A stretch of DNA of 39,320 nt from an uncultured Acidimicrobiaceae bacterium (GTDB lineage Bacteria > Actinomycetota > Acidimicrobiia > Acidimicrobiales > Ilumatobacteraceae), in the NCBI GenBank assembly GCA_903919455.1, contig CAIXIJ010000132.1, positions 1-39,320 on the forward strand, read 5' to 3'. The position numbers were made by a program, and so were the translations under genes. Below are positions 1 to 8,027 of this stretch, in pieces. The notes beneath the pieces were generated by a model. It had not been told where the DNA came from. It made no database searches and saw only the letters and a list, made by a program, of their open reading frames with translations. Every line of letters begins with the position of its first letter. Positions within the stretch are counted from its first letter, which is position 1.

Positions 1-206
1 ACCGCGCGACTCGCGACGGGCGATGAAGCGCCGCAGCCGCGCCATCGTTCATTCCGACCGGCGCGTTGCAACGGCGGTCGGGCGGCGGCATCCAGGCCGT
101 CCGATTCCCGCTACCCCGAAAATGTCTGTGCAGGAATCGTGCACTCACGGAACGCTCGCACCCACGCGGGATCCCACGATTGCCCTCGTGAACTGGTTCG
201 TCGTTG

Positions 207-290
207 TGCCCGAGGAGGGGTTCGAACCCTCACACCCTTTCGAGTAGGGGGGTTTAAGCCCCCCGTGTCTGCCAATTCCACCACCCGGGC
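207..290 (-). tRNA. tRNA-Leu (anticodon UAA)
   Basis: On the minus strand the sequence folds as a class II tRNA. The 5' acceptor strand GCCCGGG pairs with CTCGGGC (one G-U), followed by discriminator A. The anticodon stem GGGGG/CCCCC closes the loop CTTAAAC, giving anticodon TAA (Leu, UUA codons). A long variable arm and the T-loop GGTTCGAACCC are visible. CCA is not encoded (the next plus-strand bases at 204-206 are TTG). UUA is a rare codon in GC-rich actinobacteria. No integrase or repeat is seen next to this tRNA. Confidence 0.95.
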
Positions 291-388
291 CACGTGGGCA
301 GCACGCTAGTGCCGACCGATCGCGTCGAGCATCAAGACCGTGGGGTTCGCGGCCGATAGAGAGATGACCCTCTGCCGCCGGGATTCGC

Positions 389-1762
389 ATGCCCACACAG
401 TCCGACATCACCCACCTGCTTCGCCGAACCGAGTTCGTCGCCAGGCCGGCGCGGGTGACGGCACTGATGGCGAAGCCGTCGCTGGCAGCCGCAGTGGCCG
501 ACATTCTGGCGGTGCCGGCCAACCCCGGCACGGTGACGTTCTCCAGCACCGACCAGTACGTGCGTGGTTCGGAACTCGTGGCGTTCTGGCTGGATCGGAT
601 GGCGTTCGGGCCCAAGCCGATGCAAGAGCACATGGCCCTGTTCTGGCACGGCCACTTCTGCAGTTCGCAGCGCAAGGTGCAGATAGCCACGCGAATGCGG
701 GATCAGATCGACCTGTTCCGAACAGCGGGCCTGTCGGATCTCGGCACGCTCCTCAAGCGAATGGCCGTGCAACCGGCGATGCTGCGCTATCTCGACAACG
801 CGAAGAACAAGGCGACCTCGCCGAACCAGAACTTCGCTCGCGAGTTGATGGAGTTGTTCGTGCTCGGAGTGGGCAACTACTCGGAGGCCGACGTCGAGGC
901 ATCCACGTTGGCGTGGACAGGGCACTCCATCGACTCAACGACCATGAACTACGTGTGGCGCCCCGACTGGCACAACGGCAGCCACAAGACATTCCTCGGC
1001 CGCACCATCAACACCGGCACCAACCCCACACGCCACGCCTACGACACCATCGACGTGATGCTCGGCGCCGGTGTGGTGCCCACCAGCGCCGTCACGTTGG
1101 CGAACCGCGGCCGACCCACTCGGCAGGTGGCCGCCGATTTCATCTCGCGCAAGCTGTGGGCCGAGTTCGCCGGCACCTCCCCGCCTGCTGCGGTGATCGC
1201 TGCCATGCGCGCCACCGCCATGGCCACGAACTTCGCCATCAAGCCATGGCTCACCACCATGCTGACGCGACCCGAGTTCTACGCCATGGATGTGAGGACC
1301 GGCCTGGTGAGGTCGCCCGTGGCCTACTCGGTTGCCATGATGGCGGCCACCGGGCAGCGCGGCGATGCCGTGTCGGTTCGCTATCTGCAGGCAGCGGGCC
1401 AGCGCCCGCTGTACCCACCCGACGTGAGCGGATGGAAGACCAACCGCTACTGGGTGAATGCAGGAGCCATGGCAGCTCGAGCCACCATCGCCACCGCCGT
1501 AGCCAAGCGTGCCCAGCTCGGTTACTGGAACGGCGACGGCCTCATCCATCTGGCTGGTGGCACGCTGTCGCACGCCGAGGTCACCGGCACCTATGCCGAT
1601 CGGCCGGCCGATCTGGTTCGCCGCATCCTGTCGCTGATGCATGTGAAGGTGGCCACCCCTACGTTCACGGCGTTAGTGAACTACGCAACCGCCATCACCC
1701 CACCTGAGCGAAACCAGCTCGTGCGTCTCATCCTCACCTGCCCCGACATGCACCTGGCATAG
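389..1762 (+). CDS. DUF1800 family protein
   Basis: The 457-aa protein carries the hallmarks of the DUF1800 family (PF08811): an N-terminal HLLRRTEF segment, a central FWHGHF segment, and the signature NFARELMELFVLGVGNYSEA followed by AWTGH. A C-terminal PPDVSGW-like segment (YPPDVSGWKTN) is also typical. No clear signal peptide or Tat motif is present. The function of the family is not established; it is nearly always encoded beside a DUF1501 protein, as here (8-nt gap to the next gene), and the pair is thought to act together at or outside the membrane. The ATG at 389 is the first plausible start; no good ribosome binding site precedes it, so the start is moderately sure. Confidence 0.9.
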   Translation: MPTQSDITHLLRRTEFVARPARVTALMAKPSLAAAVADILAVPANPGTVTFSSTDQYVRGSELVAFWLDRMAFGPKPMQEHMALFWHGHFCSSQRKVQIATRMRDQIDLFRTAGLSDLGTLLKRMAVQPAMLRYLDNAKNKATSPNQNFARELMELFVLGVGNYSEADVEASTLAWTGHSIDSTTMNYVWRPDWHNGSHKTFLGRTINTGTNPTRHAYDTIDVMLGAGVVPTSAVTLANRGRPTRQVAADFISRKLWAEFAGTSPPAAVIAAMRATAMATNFAIKPWLTTMLTRPEFYAMDVRTGLVRSPVAYSVAMMAATGQRGDAVSVRYLQAAGQRPLYPPDVSGWKTNRYWVNAGAMAARATIATAVAKRAQLGYWNGDGLIHLAGGTLSHAEVTGTYADRPADLVRRILSLMHVKVATPTFTALVNYATAITPPERNQLVRLILTCPDMHLA

Positions 1763-1770
1763 AAGGCACC

Positions 1771-3090
1771 ATGCTCCACTCCGACATCTCCACCACCGAC
1801 GCACTGTCGCACCTGCACACTGCAGAGCCCGACGATGCGTCCGCGCTCGATCGTCGTCGTTTCCTGCGCCTTCTGGGCCTCGGACTCGGCGCCGGCGTGG
1901 CGGGTTCACTGATCGGCTCTCCGTTGCTCGACCAACTCATGCCGGGGCACGACCCAGCGGCGTGGGCGGCCGGGCCCAGCGGGGCGAACGACGGCATCCT
2001 CATCCTCATCGGCTTGTACGGCGGCAACGATGGCCTGAACAGCGTGGTGCCCATCACCGACCGCGCCTACTACCAGCAGCGTGGCTCGCTGGCCATCGCC
2101 GACACATCCGCGCTGCCCATCGACGCCACCACCGGCCTGCATCCGAACCTCACCGAGTTCAAGCGACGCTGGGACCTCGGTCAGTTGGCCATCGTGGAAG
2201 GCACCGGGTACGCGAACCCCGACCTGTCGCACTTCAACTCCATCGGCTACTGGATGTCGGGCCGCCCGAACATGGCGTCCTCCACCGGTTGGATTGGCCG
2301 CTGGCTCGACGGCCAACTCGCAGGCAAACGCGACCTGTTCGCCGCCGCCCACATCGGCGACTCGGTGCCACTCACCATGGTGGGGGCCGTATCGCGCGGC
2401 ACCTCCGTGCCCGCGAGCGCCCCAACATTTGGCGCCGACACCACCCCGGCAGACCTGCACCGATCACGTGCTCTTCGAGCAATGCAGACCACCAACCAGG
2501 GAACGTGGCACAACCTGGTCTCGTCGGCGCTCGTGGACGCCCTCGACGTGGGCGCGACGTTGGCGCCTGTCATCCCTTCCGCCGGCATGGCCACCGGCCC
2601 ACTGTCGTCGCAGCTGGAAGTGGCGGCGCGCATGATCAACGCCAACCTCGGCTTCCGCGTGCTCAGCACCGGCTTCCACGACTTCGACCATCACGCCGAC
2701 CATCGCAGGGAACATGCCGCACGCATGACCGAACTGAACGACGGGGTGCGGCGCTTCTTCGAGGTACTCAACCCCGCATGGGCGCACCGAGTCACGGTGG
2801 CCACGTTCTCCGAATTCGGCCGCACTTCGTGGGCCAACGAAAGCCTCGGCACCGACCACGGAACAGCGGCACCGCAGTTCGTCATCGGCCCCAACGTGCG
2901 GGGTGGTCGATATGGCCAACGACCCACCATTGCCGGGCTCGCTCGCTGGGAACGCATGGCACATCACGTGGACTATCGCTCGTACTACGCATCGCTGCTC
3001 GACGGCTGGATGGGCGGCGGCTCCACCGATGTGCTGGGGGGCACGTTCGCCGATCTCGGCCTGTTCCGCGCCGGCCCGGGACAGATCTGA
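1771..3090 (+). CDS. DUF1501 family protein with Tat signal
   Basis: The 439-aa protein begins with a cytoplasmic stretch of about 27 residues and then a twin-arginine motif (DRRRFLRLLGLG) followed by a hydrophobic Gly/Ala-rich segment, so it is probably exported folded by the Tat system. The body matches the DUF1501 family (PF07394, alkaline-phosphatase-like fold): GGNDGLN near the start, YANPDLSHFNS, and ATFSEFGRTSWANES...GTDHGTA near the C-terminus, which are the family's conserved metal-site-like motifs. It follows the DUF1800 gene by 8 nt with a GAAGG Shine-Dalgarno-like stretch before the ATG, so the two are one operon. The biochemical activity is unknown. Confidence 0.92.
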   Translation: MLHSDISTTDALSHLHTAEPDDASALDRRRFLRLLGLGLGAGVAGSLIGSPLLDQLMPGHDPAAWAAGPSGANDGILILIGLYGGNDGLNSVVPITDRAYYQQRGSLAIADTSALPIDATTGLHPNLTEFKRRWDLGQLAIVEGTGYANPDLSHFNSIGYWMSGRPNMASSTGWIGRWLDGQLAGKRDLFAAAHIGDSVPLTMVGAVSRGTSVPASAPTFGADTTPADLHRSRALRAMQTTNQGTWHNLVSSALVDALDVGATLAPVIPSAGMATGPLSSQLEVAARMINANLGFRVLSTGFHDFDHHADHRREHAARMTELNDGVRRFFEVLNPAWAHRVTVATFSEFGRTSWANESLGTDHGTAAPQFVIGPNVRGGRYGQRPTIAGLARWERMAHHVDYRSYYASLLDGWMGGGSTDVLGGTFADLGLFRAGPGQI

Positions 3091-3133
3091 ACGCATCTCA
3101 CAGCAGCATGGAGACGACCACATCGAAAAGGTG

Positions 3134-3139
3134 TACGTT
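3134..3139 (+). promoter_or_regulatory. -10 element (TACGTT), leaderless arrangement
   Basis: TACGTT ends 6 nt before the ATG at 3146. Transcription starting about 7 nt after this hexamer would begin at the start codon, and no Shine-Dalgarno sequence is present. Confidence 0.5.
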
Positions 3140-3145
3140 CCGAGC

Positions 3146-3691
3146 ATGAGCCAAGAAGTGATCGATCGCCTGACCCACCTCGTCAACCAGTTCGATGCAC
3201 GCGTCAGCGCCGCACCGGCCGACAGTTGGGGCAACGCGGCCCCCTGTGAAGGATGGACCGCCGCCGATGTGGTGGGCCACGTGGCCGCCAACGCCACCGG
3301 ACTCATCGCCGGCCTCACCGGCACCGAGCCGCTCCAATTCGATGCCACCGACCCGGTGGGCAGCTGGGGCACCGTGCGTGATGCCCTGCTCAACACCGTG
3401 CGCACCGCCGACCTCAGCACCACCGTGCCCGGCCCGTTCGGCCCCCAGCCCGCCGAGCAGCTCATCGGTCGGCTGATGTGCAACGACGTGCTGGTGCACA
3501 CCTGGGACCTCGCTCGCGCCGTGGGCGGCGACGAAATCCTCGATGCCGACGCAGTGGCCGGCGCCTACTCGGGTCTGAAGCCGATGGACGCCATGATCCG
3601 CATGCCTGGCGTGTTCGGCCCGAAGATCGACGCCGACGAAGGCGACGACCTGCAGACCGAATTCTTGAAGTTCCTCGGCCGAGCTGTCTGA
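3146..3691 (+). CDS. TIGR03086-like DinB/mycothiol-type metal-binding protein
   Basis: The 181-aa protein resembles actinobacterial TIGR03086 / maleylpyruvate-isomerase N-terminal domain proteins of the DinB-like four-helix fold. It shows the usual PCEGWTAADVVGHVAANA segment (His45) and NDVLVHTWDLARAVG (His118), two of the expected metal ligands. Such proteins are generally mycothiol-dependent enzymes or putative thiol transferases in actinobacteria; the substrate cannot be told from sequence. The reading frame is open upstream into the DUF1501 gene, but the ATG at 3146 is preferred because a -10-like TACGTT lies 6 nt upstream and because this is where family similarity begins. Confidence 0.85.
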   Translation: MSQEVIDRLTHLVNQFDARVSAAPADSWGNAAPCEGWTAADVVGHVAANATGLIAGLTGTEPLQFDATDPVGSWGTVRDALLNTVRTADLSTTVPGPFGPQPAEQLIGRLMCNDVLVHTWDLARAVGGDEILDADAVAGAYSGLKPMDAMIRMPGVFGPKIDADEGDDLQTEFLKFLGRAV

Positions 3692-3736
3692 GGTCGGGCT
3701 GTAGCCACCCGCGGCCACTGCTTGCATGGCCACCAC

Positions 3737-3742
3737 TACGGT
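3737..3742 (+). promoter_or_regulatory. -10 element (TACGGT), leaderless arrangement
   Basis: TACGGT is followed by 7 nt and then the ATG at 3750. This spacing supports 3750 rather than the in-frame ATG at 3726 as the true start of the hydrolase. Confidence 0.45.
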
Positions 3743-3749
3743 GATGTCC

Positions 3750-5693
3750 ATGCGAGCGGGCACTGGATTCATTCTGGCGGCGAGCGTGCTGACGCTCGCG
3801 GCTTGCACCACCACCTCTGGCGTATCGGTCACCGAGCGGGCCGCCACTGTGGACACCGGTGGCGCAGGTGACTCCACCGACACAACGTCACCGAGCACCA
3901 CCTCACCGAGCGGACCGGTCGGTGAACTGCGCTGGGCCGATTGCAAGGACGGGGCGGCTACCGACCCGGCGCTGCAGTGCGCCACGCTCGCTGTACCGCT
4001 CGACCACAGCGACCCGTCGAGCGACATCATCGACCTCGCCCTCGTGAAGGTGCCCGCCAGCGGCACTCGCGAAGGTGCCGTGCTGTTCAACCCCGGCGGG
4101 CCCGGCGGTTCAGGGTTCGACCCCATCGCCTCCAGCGGCACCGTCATCCGGCAGCAACTCGGCATCGACCACTTCGACCTCATCGGCTTCGATCCGCGTG
4201 GCGTGGACCGCAGCAACGGCATCCGCTGCGTCGACGACGCGTTCATGGAAGCGCATCTCTACCTCGACGACACGCCCGACACGCCTGAAGAGCAGCGACT
4301 GCTCGACGAGAACGACAAGGGCTTTGTCGATGGTTGCAAGAAGGCCTACGGCGACACGCTGCGCTTCTATTCCACCGAGGCCACCGCCCGCGACATGGAC
4401 CTCATTCGTGCCGCGCTCGGCGATGAACAGATCAGCTACCTCGGCATCAGCTACGGCACCTACCTCGGTGCCGTGTACGCCACCCTGTTTCCCGACCGCG
4501 TGCGGGCAATGGTGCTCGACAGCGCCTACGAGCCCAACGGCGACACCACCGACCAGCAGTACCTCACCCAGATCGTCGGTTTCGAAGGCGCCTTCAACGA
4601 CTGGGCGGCCTGGTGCAAGGGCAACACCGAGTGCCCGTTCGACGCCGCCGATGTGGGCGCCCGGTGGGATGCCCTGCAGCCCAAGCTCGACACCACGCCG
4701 CTCACCGTGGATGGCCGCACCGTGAACCAGGCCACACTGCAGACCGCCACGAGCGCCGCGCTGTACAGCCCCACCGACTGGCCGGTGTTGGCCGATGCAC
4801 TCGCCAAAGCCGAGCAGGGCGATGGGGCAGGCATCCTGTCGCTCGCCGACTCATACGAGGGCCGTAACGCCGACGGCACATTCGACACGCTGTTCCAGAG
4901 CATCGGCATCATCGAATGTGCCAGCGGCATCGAGCAGCAACCGCCCGCCGACGCCGAGGCCCTGCTGGCCAAGATCAAGGCCCAGGCTCCCCGCTTCGGC
5001 CGCGACGCCACGCTCGACGACCTCACCGACACCACCGGCCAGTGCACCGACCTGATGCCGAAGCAGCAACCGGTGCAGCTCGACTATGCGGGCAAGGGCC
5101 CCATCGTGGTGATCGGCGGCGCCAACGACCCCGCCACGCCCATCCGCTGGGCGAAGGAGATGACGGCAGCACTCGGTGCCAATGCGCGCATGGTCACCTT
5201 CACGGGCGAAGGCCACGGCCAACTGCTCTCCAGCAACTGCATCACCACCATCGAGGGCACCCTGCTCGCCGACCTGCAACTGCCCGACGCCGACACCACG
5301 TGCGACCCCGACCCGGTGGTGGCCAAACCCGACTGGTGGAGCGAACTGCCCGACGTGGCCGACCATCAACCATTTGAGCTGCCTGCCGTGAAGGCAGCAC
5401 TCGGGCTGAGCGACACGCTCGGCTACGGCGAAACTCTTGTGACCTCGCTGAGCGGCGTCGAGGCCGACAAGGCGTGGAACGATGCCCTCACCGCAGCGGG
5501 TTTCGACGACGTGGGAAGCCAGGACATCGGTATCGACGGCGTGAGCGACCACGCCTACCTGGCCGCCAATGGCGATCTGCTACTGGTGCTGGCCCTCGAC
5601 ACATCGGCGTTCGACACCAACGACCTCACGAGCGCCAAGAGCAGTGTGCCCGCCGGCAAGAGCGTGGTGTTGCTGGCCTACGTGCCGCAGTAG
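3750..5693 (+). CDS. Lipoprotein alpha/beta hydrolase (TAP-like peptidase family)
   Basis: The protein is 647 aa from this start. It begins with a short lipoprotein signal ending in LTLAAC (Cys19), then a Ser/Thr-rich linker, so it should be anchored on the outer face of the membrane. The hydrolase part has the oxyanion-region GGPGGSG, the nucleophile elbow GISYGTYLG (Ser about 234), and a C-terminal TAP-like domain (PF08386) with GGANDPATP (Asp) and GEGHGQ (His). It belongs with SlpD/SlpE-type tripeptidyl aminopeptidases or proline iminopeptidase-like enzymes; the substrate is uncertain. About 120 residues beyond the hydrolase fold are unusual for the family and I do not recognise them. In-frame ATGs at 3726 and 3744 are alternatives. 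Confidence 0.9.
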   Translation: MRAGTGFILAASVLTLAACTTTSGVSVTERAATVDTGGAGDSTDTTSPSTTSPSGPVGELRWADCKDGAATDPALQCATLAVPLDHSDPSSDIIDLALVKVPASGTREGAVLFNPGGPGGSGFDPIASSGTVIRQQLGIDHFDLIGFDPRGVDRSNGIRCVDDAFMEAHLYLDDTPDTPEEQRLLDENDKGFVDGCKKAYGDTLRFYSTEATARDMDLIRAALGDEQISYLGISYGTYLGAVYATLFPDRVRAMVLDSAYEPNGDTTDQQYLTQIVGFEGAFNDWAAWCKGNTECPFDAADVGARWDALQPKLDTTPLTVDGRTVNQATLQTATSAALYSPTDWPVLADALAKAEQGDGAGILSLADSYEGRNADGTFDTLFQSIGIIECASGIEQQPPADAEALLAKIKAQAPRFGRDATLDDLTDTTGQCTDLMPKQQPVQLDYAGKGPIVVIGGANDPATPIRWAKEMTAALGANARMVTFTGEGHGQLLSSNCITTIEGTLLADLQLPDADTTCDPDPVVAKPDWWSELPDVADHQPFELPAVKAALGLSDTLGYGETLVTSLSGVEADKAWNDALTAAGFDDVGSQDIGIDGVSDHAYLAANGDLLLVLALDTSAFDTNDLTSAKSSVPAGKSVVLLAYVPQ

Positions 5694-5697
5694 CGGT

Positions 5698-6057
5698 TCA
5701 GGCCACGCGCCGCACCGGCACCACCGGCGCAGTGTGCGATGACGGCGACAGTGAGTCGCCACCCACGACCTTCCAGAGTTCGGTACGCAACCGATCGGCG
5801 TGCGGCGGCTGCAGACCGTTGGCTGCCACCACCCCTTCGATCATGTCGCCCAGCACAGCCATCCACGGACGGCCCTTCAGCTGCACCGACACCACCACAC
5901 CCTTCGGATGCCGACGAATGGACCGGTCGACCCCCACGATGCGCGGCGGGCACCGGAAACTGGGCGACACCAGACCACGACGACGAGCTTCACGACCCAA
6001 CTGGCGAGCGGCGTGAGCAAAGTCGAGTGTGGTTTGGTTGGCGGGCTGGACTGGCAT
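5698..6057 (-). CDS. Conserved-looking hypothetical protein (119 aa)
   Basis: I do not recognise this protein. It is small and basic, without signal peptide or membrane segments. The middle reads as a compact alpha/beta unit (PPRIVGVDRSIRRHPKGVVV, then VQLKGRPWMAVLGDMIEGVV). The ATG at 6057 was chosen because it opens MPVQPANQTTLDFAHAARQL, a plausible N-terminus; the frame stays open upstream to 6141, but that part would cross the palindrome at 6075-6103 and the start of the divergent nuclease gene. Its stop lies 4 nt from the end of the convergent hydrolase gene. Being divergent from a nuclease and sharing a 65-nt promoter region with a strong palindrome, it may be co-regulated with it or be its regulator; this is inference only. 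Confidence 0.6.
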   Translation of the reverse strand: MPVQPANQTTLDFAHAARQLGREARRRGLVSPSFRCPPRIVGVDRSIRRHPKGVVVSVQLKGRPWMAVLGDMIEGVVAANGLQPPHADRLRTELWKVVGGDSLSPSSHTAPVVPVRRVA

Positions 6058-6074
6058 GTCTGCATGGTGACAGA

Positions 6075-6103
6075 GGGGTGTCACACACTTCCTGTGACAC
6101 CCC
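6075..6103. promoter_or_regulatory. Perfect 11-bp inverted repeat between divergent genes
   Basis: GGGGTGTCACA (6075-6085) and TGTGACACCCC (6093-6103) are perfect inverted repeats separated by 7 nt (CACTTCC). They lie in the intergenic region of the divergent genes starting at 6057 (minus) and 6123 (plus), overlapping the expected -35/spacer region of the rightward promoter. The symmetry and position suggest an operator for a dimeric repressor, although a transcribed hairpin is also possible. Confidence 0.6.
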
Positions 6104-6108
6104 CTCGG

Positions 6109-6114
6109 TAATGT
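6109..6114 (+). promoter_or_regulatory. -10 element (TAATGT)
   Basis: TAATGT is followed by 8 nt and the ATG at 6123. It overlaps the alternative ATG at 6111, which argues for 6123 as the real start. Confidence 0.5.
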
Positions 6115-6122
6115 CGTGGCCG

Positions 6123-7058
6123 ATGCAGGAACCGGCCGCACTCACCCCCACGCAGGAACGCACGTTGGCGCTGCTGCGCCGCTCGCCCGAGCCGGTGGAG
6201 TTCGACGAAGCGTTCATCGACCACCTGTTGCATCACGCCACCACCGCGGTCGCCGCGCTGTCAGCCCGCCTGCAGGGCGAGAGCGTGTGGGTGAGCAAAG
6301 GGTTCCTGGCCAAGGTGCACGGCTGCGAGGTACGCCACCTGGCTCCCGACGACTTCGCCTGGAAGCCCTCCACCGCCGCCGGCTTCGTGGCCCACAAGGC
6401 CATCGAGTTGTCGTTGAACTGGCGCGGCGAGCCCCATCCGGCCCTTGTGGTGGATGAAGCGATGGCCCGCCTGGGCGACCAGGCCGACAACCGTGGTGCC
6501 TACGTCGGCGGCCTGTCCGACGGCGAGTTCGCCGAACTGCGCAGCCGCGCCATCGACCGCACCACGAAGTTCCTCCAAGACTTCCCTCCCCTACCCGTCG
6601 GGTCGCAACCGGTGCTGGAGGCCTCATCGCGTTGGAAGCCACCCGGCACCATCGAGTTCGGCGGCAAGGTGGATCTCGTGGTCGGCAAGCCGGCGGGCCG
6701 CGAGAGCCGGCTGCTCATCATCGACTTCAAGACCGGCGGCCATGCGCCTCATCACCGCGACGACCTTCGCTTCTACGCCCTCGTACAAACCCTGCGGCAG
6801 GCGGTGCCGCCGCGCAAGGTGGTCACGTACTACCTCGACTACTCCGACAGTGATGCCGAAGACGTCACCGAGGGCATGCTGCAGTCGGCCCTACACCGCA
6901 CGCTCGAAGGCGTCGAACGCCACATCGAACTCACCGCGGAAGGACGCCAGCCGGAAAAGCGAGTCGGCTTCGCGTGCCGCTGGTGCCCACTGCAGGACGA
7001 CTGCGCGGAAGGTCGGGCGTTCCTGCGCGGCCACGACGACCCCGATATCGACCCCTGA
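6123..7058 (+). CDS. Stand-alone PD-(D/E)XK nuclease with 4-Cys cluster (RecB/Cas4-like)
   Basis: The 311-aa protein has a RecB-type nuclease core: GKVDLVVGKP (Asp184) and LLIIDFKTG (Asp201, Lys203) form the D-(D/E)XK site, with a conserved His91 in GFVAHKAIE upstream and RFYALVQTL (Tyr218) after it. Cys68 (VHGCEV) together with Cys285, Cys288 and Cys294 (CRWCPLQDDC) make the C...C-x2-C-x5-C pattern that binds an iron-sulfur cluster in AddB, Cas4 and related nucleases. No helicase, Cas1 or Cas2 gene is nearby and no CRISPR array is visible, so this is a free-standing nuclease probably acting in DNA end processing or repair. ATG 6111 is an alternative start. Confidence 0.85.
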   Translation: MQEPAALTPTQERTLALLRRSPEPVEFDEAFIDHLLHHATTAVAALSARLQGESVWVSKGFLAKVHGCEVRHLAPDDFAWKPSTAAGFVAHKAIELSLNWRGEPHPALVVDEAMARLGDQADNRGAYVGGLSDGEFAELRSRAIDRTTKFLQDFPPLPVGSQPVLEASSRWKPPGTIEFGGKVDLVVGKPAGRESRLLIIDFKTGGHAPHHRDDLRFYALVQTLRQAVPPRKVVTYYLDYSDSDAEDVTEGMLQSALHRTLEGVERHIELTAEGRQPEKRVGFACRWCPLQDDCAEGRAFLRGHDDPDIDP

Positions 7059-7073
7059 CTCTGCGGCGGAGTC
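7057..7073. terminator. Short hairpin at convergent gene ends
   Basis: GACTCTG and CGGAGTC can pair (7 bp with one G-T) around a 3-nt loop between the convergent genes ending at 7058 and 7083. There is no T-run, so it is only a possible bidirectional terminator. Confidence 0.3.
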
Positions 7074-7082
7074 GCCAACAGA

Positions 7083-7997
7083 TCAGCTGATGACGTGCAC
7101 TTCGTCGCCGATGGCGAGCCAGTCCCAGATCTTCACCGAGTCGTCGTACTTCACCCGGATACATCCGTGGGAGTCGCCGAAGCGCTCGGGCGTGCCAACG
7201 CTGTCGAGTGGCTGTAGGAGGTCGCCGTTGGGCAGCGTGGGGATGCTGTGGAACGCGATGCGAGCACCCTTGTACTTGCCCTTCGTGAACGCCACGAAAT
7301 GGGTCATCTCGCTGTACTGGCCATCGAAGTTCGCACTCGACTTCATGTCTTTTGCATACACCGGATAGCGACCCGGGTCGGGCTGGCTCCTGGCCGTCGT
7401 GATGGGGAACTGATAGCTGATGGCACCGTTGTCGCACAGCGCACCGCGCTGGTTCGCCCGATCGACGACGGCGCCGTGGCCGCTGGACGGGCAGTCGGCA
7501 TCGGTGGCCGGCAACGGACCGGCCGGCCCCGCCCACACACCCATCGCCTCGGCGGTCTGCTTGCCGGCGATGCCGTCGACGTTCAGCGACTTCGACGCCT
7601 GATAGGTGCGCACTGCCTGGTCGGTGACATCGTCGAAGGTGACATCGGCAGAACCCATCAGGCCGACGTTCGCCAACTGCTGCTCGAGACAGGTCACCTC
7701 AGGGCCGCTGGATCCGAGTTGGAGCGCCGCCGTGATAGTGCAGTCGGCGCTTCCAACCGGCGCAGCGGGAAGAGTGGCGGCAACATCGGCGTCGGCCACA
7801 TCGGTGGCTGCCACCACGGGCGGAGCGGTAGCAACGTCGGACGCCACAGGATCGGGCACGACAGGAGCAGGGGCCGAAGTGGTGTCGGGGGCGGCAGCGG
7901 AGGACGAGGGGTCGTCGCGCTCTGCCAGCTGGGCCAGGCCCACCAGCACCAACACACCCACGAGGGCGAGCACGAGCACCCGATAGCTACGCGACAT
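7083..7997 (-). CDS. L,D-transpeptidase with peptidoglycan-binding domain
   Basis: The 304-aa protein has an N-terminal membrane or signal segment (residues about 6-24, VLVLALVGVLVLVGLAQLA), an Ala/Pro/Val/Thr-rich linker, and a PG_binding_1-type domain (LQLGSSGPEVTCLEQQLANVGLM...AVRTYQASKSLNVDGIAG). The C-terminal YkuD domain (PF03734) has the catalytic HSIP and SHGCIRV motifs (nucleophile Cys279). It should act outside the membrane, forming 3-3 crosslinks in peptidoglycan or attaching other polymers. A TAGGAT element 8 nt before the ATG suggests a leaderless mRNA. Confidence 0.95.
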   Translation of the reverse strand: MSRSYRVLVLALVGVLVLVGLAQLAERDDPSSSAAAPDTTSAPAPVVPDPVASDVATAPPVVAATDVADADVAATLPAAPVGSADCTITAALQLGSSGPEVTCLEQQLANVGLMGSADVTFDDVTDQAVRTYQASKSLNVDGIAGKQTAEAMGVWAGPAGPLPATDADCPSSGHGAVVDRANQRGALCDNGAISYQFPITTARSQPDPGRYPVYAKDMKSSANFDGQYSEMTHFVAFTKGKYKGARIAFHSIPTLPNGDLLQPLDSVGTPERFGDSHGCIRVKYDDSVKIWDWLAIGDEVHVIS

Positions 7998-8005
7998 GAG
8001 AGATC

Positions 8006-8011
8006 ATCCTA
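8006..8011 (-). promoter_or_regulatory. -10 element (TAGGAT) for the L,D-transpeptidase gene
   Basis: On the minus strand TAGGAT is followed by 8 nt and the ATG at 7997, with no Shine-Dalgarno sequence. Confidence 0.5.
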
Positions 8012-8027
8012 CGAGCGATGCGGTGGC

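Noticed and set aside
1-52. Possible start of a leftward gene running off the left edge (frames opening MARLRRFIARRE or MNDGAAA)
   Set aside because: Only 15-17 codons are visible and there is no ribosome binding site, promoter or recognisable sequence, so it cannot be supported.
207-290. tRNA-Leu as an attachment site of a mobile element
   Set aside because: No integrase is nearby and I see no repeat of the tRNA 3' end in the window.
2464-3501. Long antisense open frames across the DUF1501 and DinB-like genes, and similar ones elsewhere
   Set aside because: GC-rich DNA gives long antisense frames; their translations are low-complexity or Arg/His-rich without family motifs and overlap well-supported genes.
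6123-7058. Nuclease as a Cas4 of a CRISPR system
   Set aside because: No cas1, cas2 or repeat array is present; the 4-Cys nuclease pattern alone also fits AddB- or RecB-like proteins.
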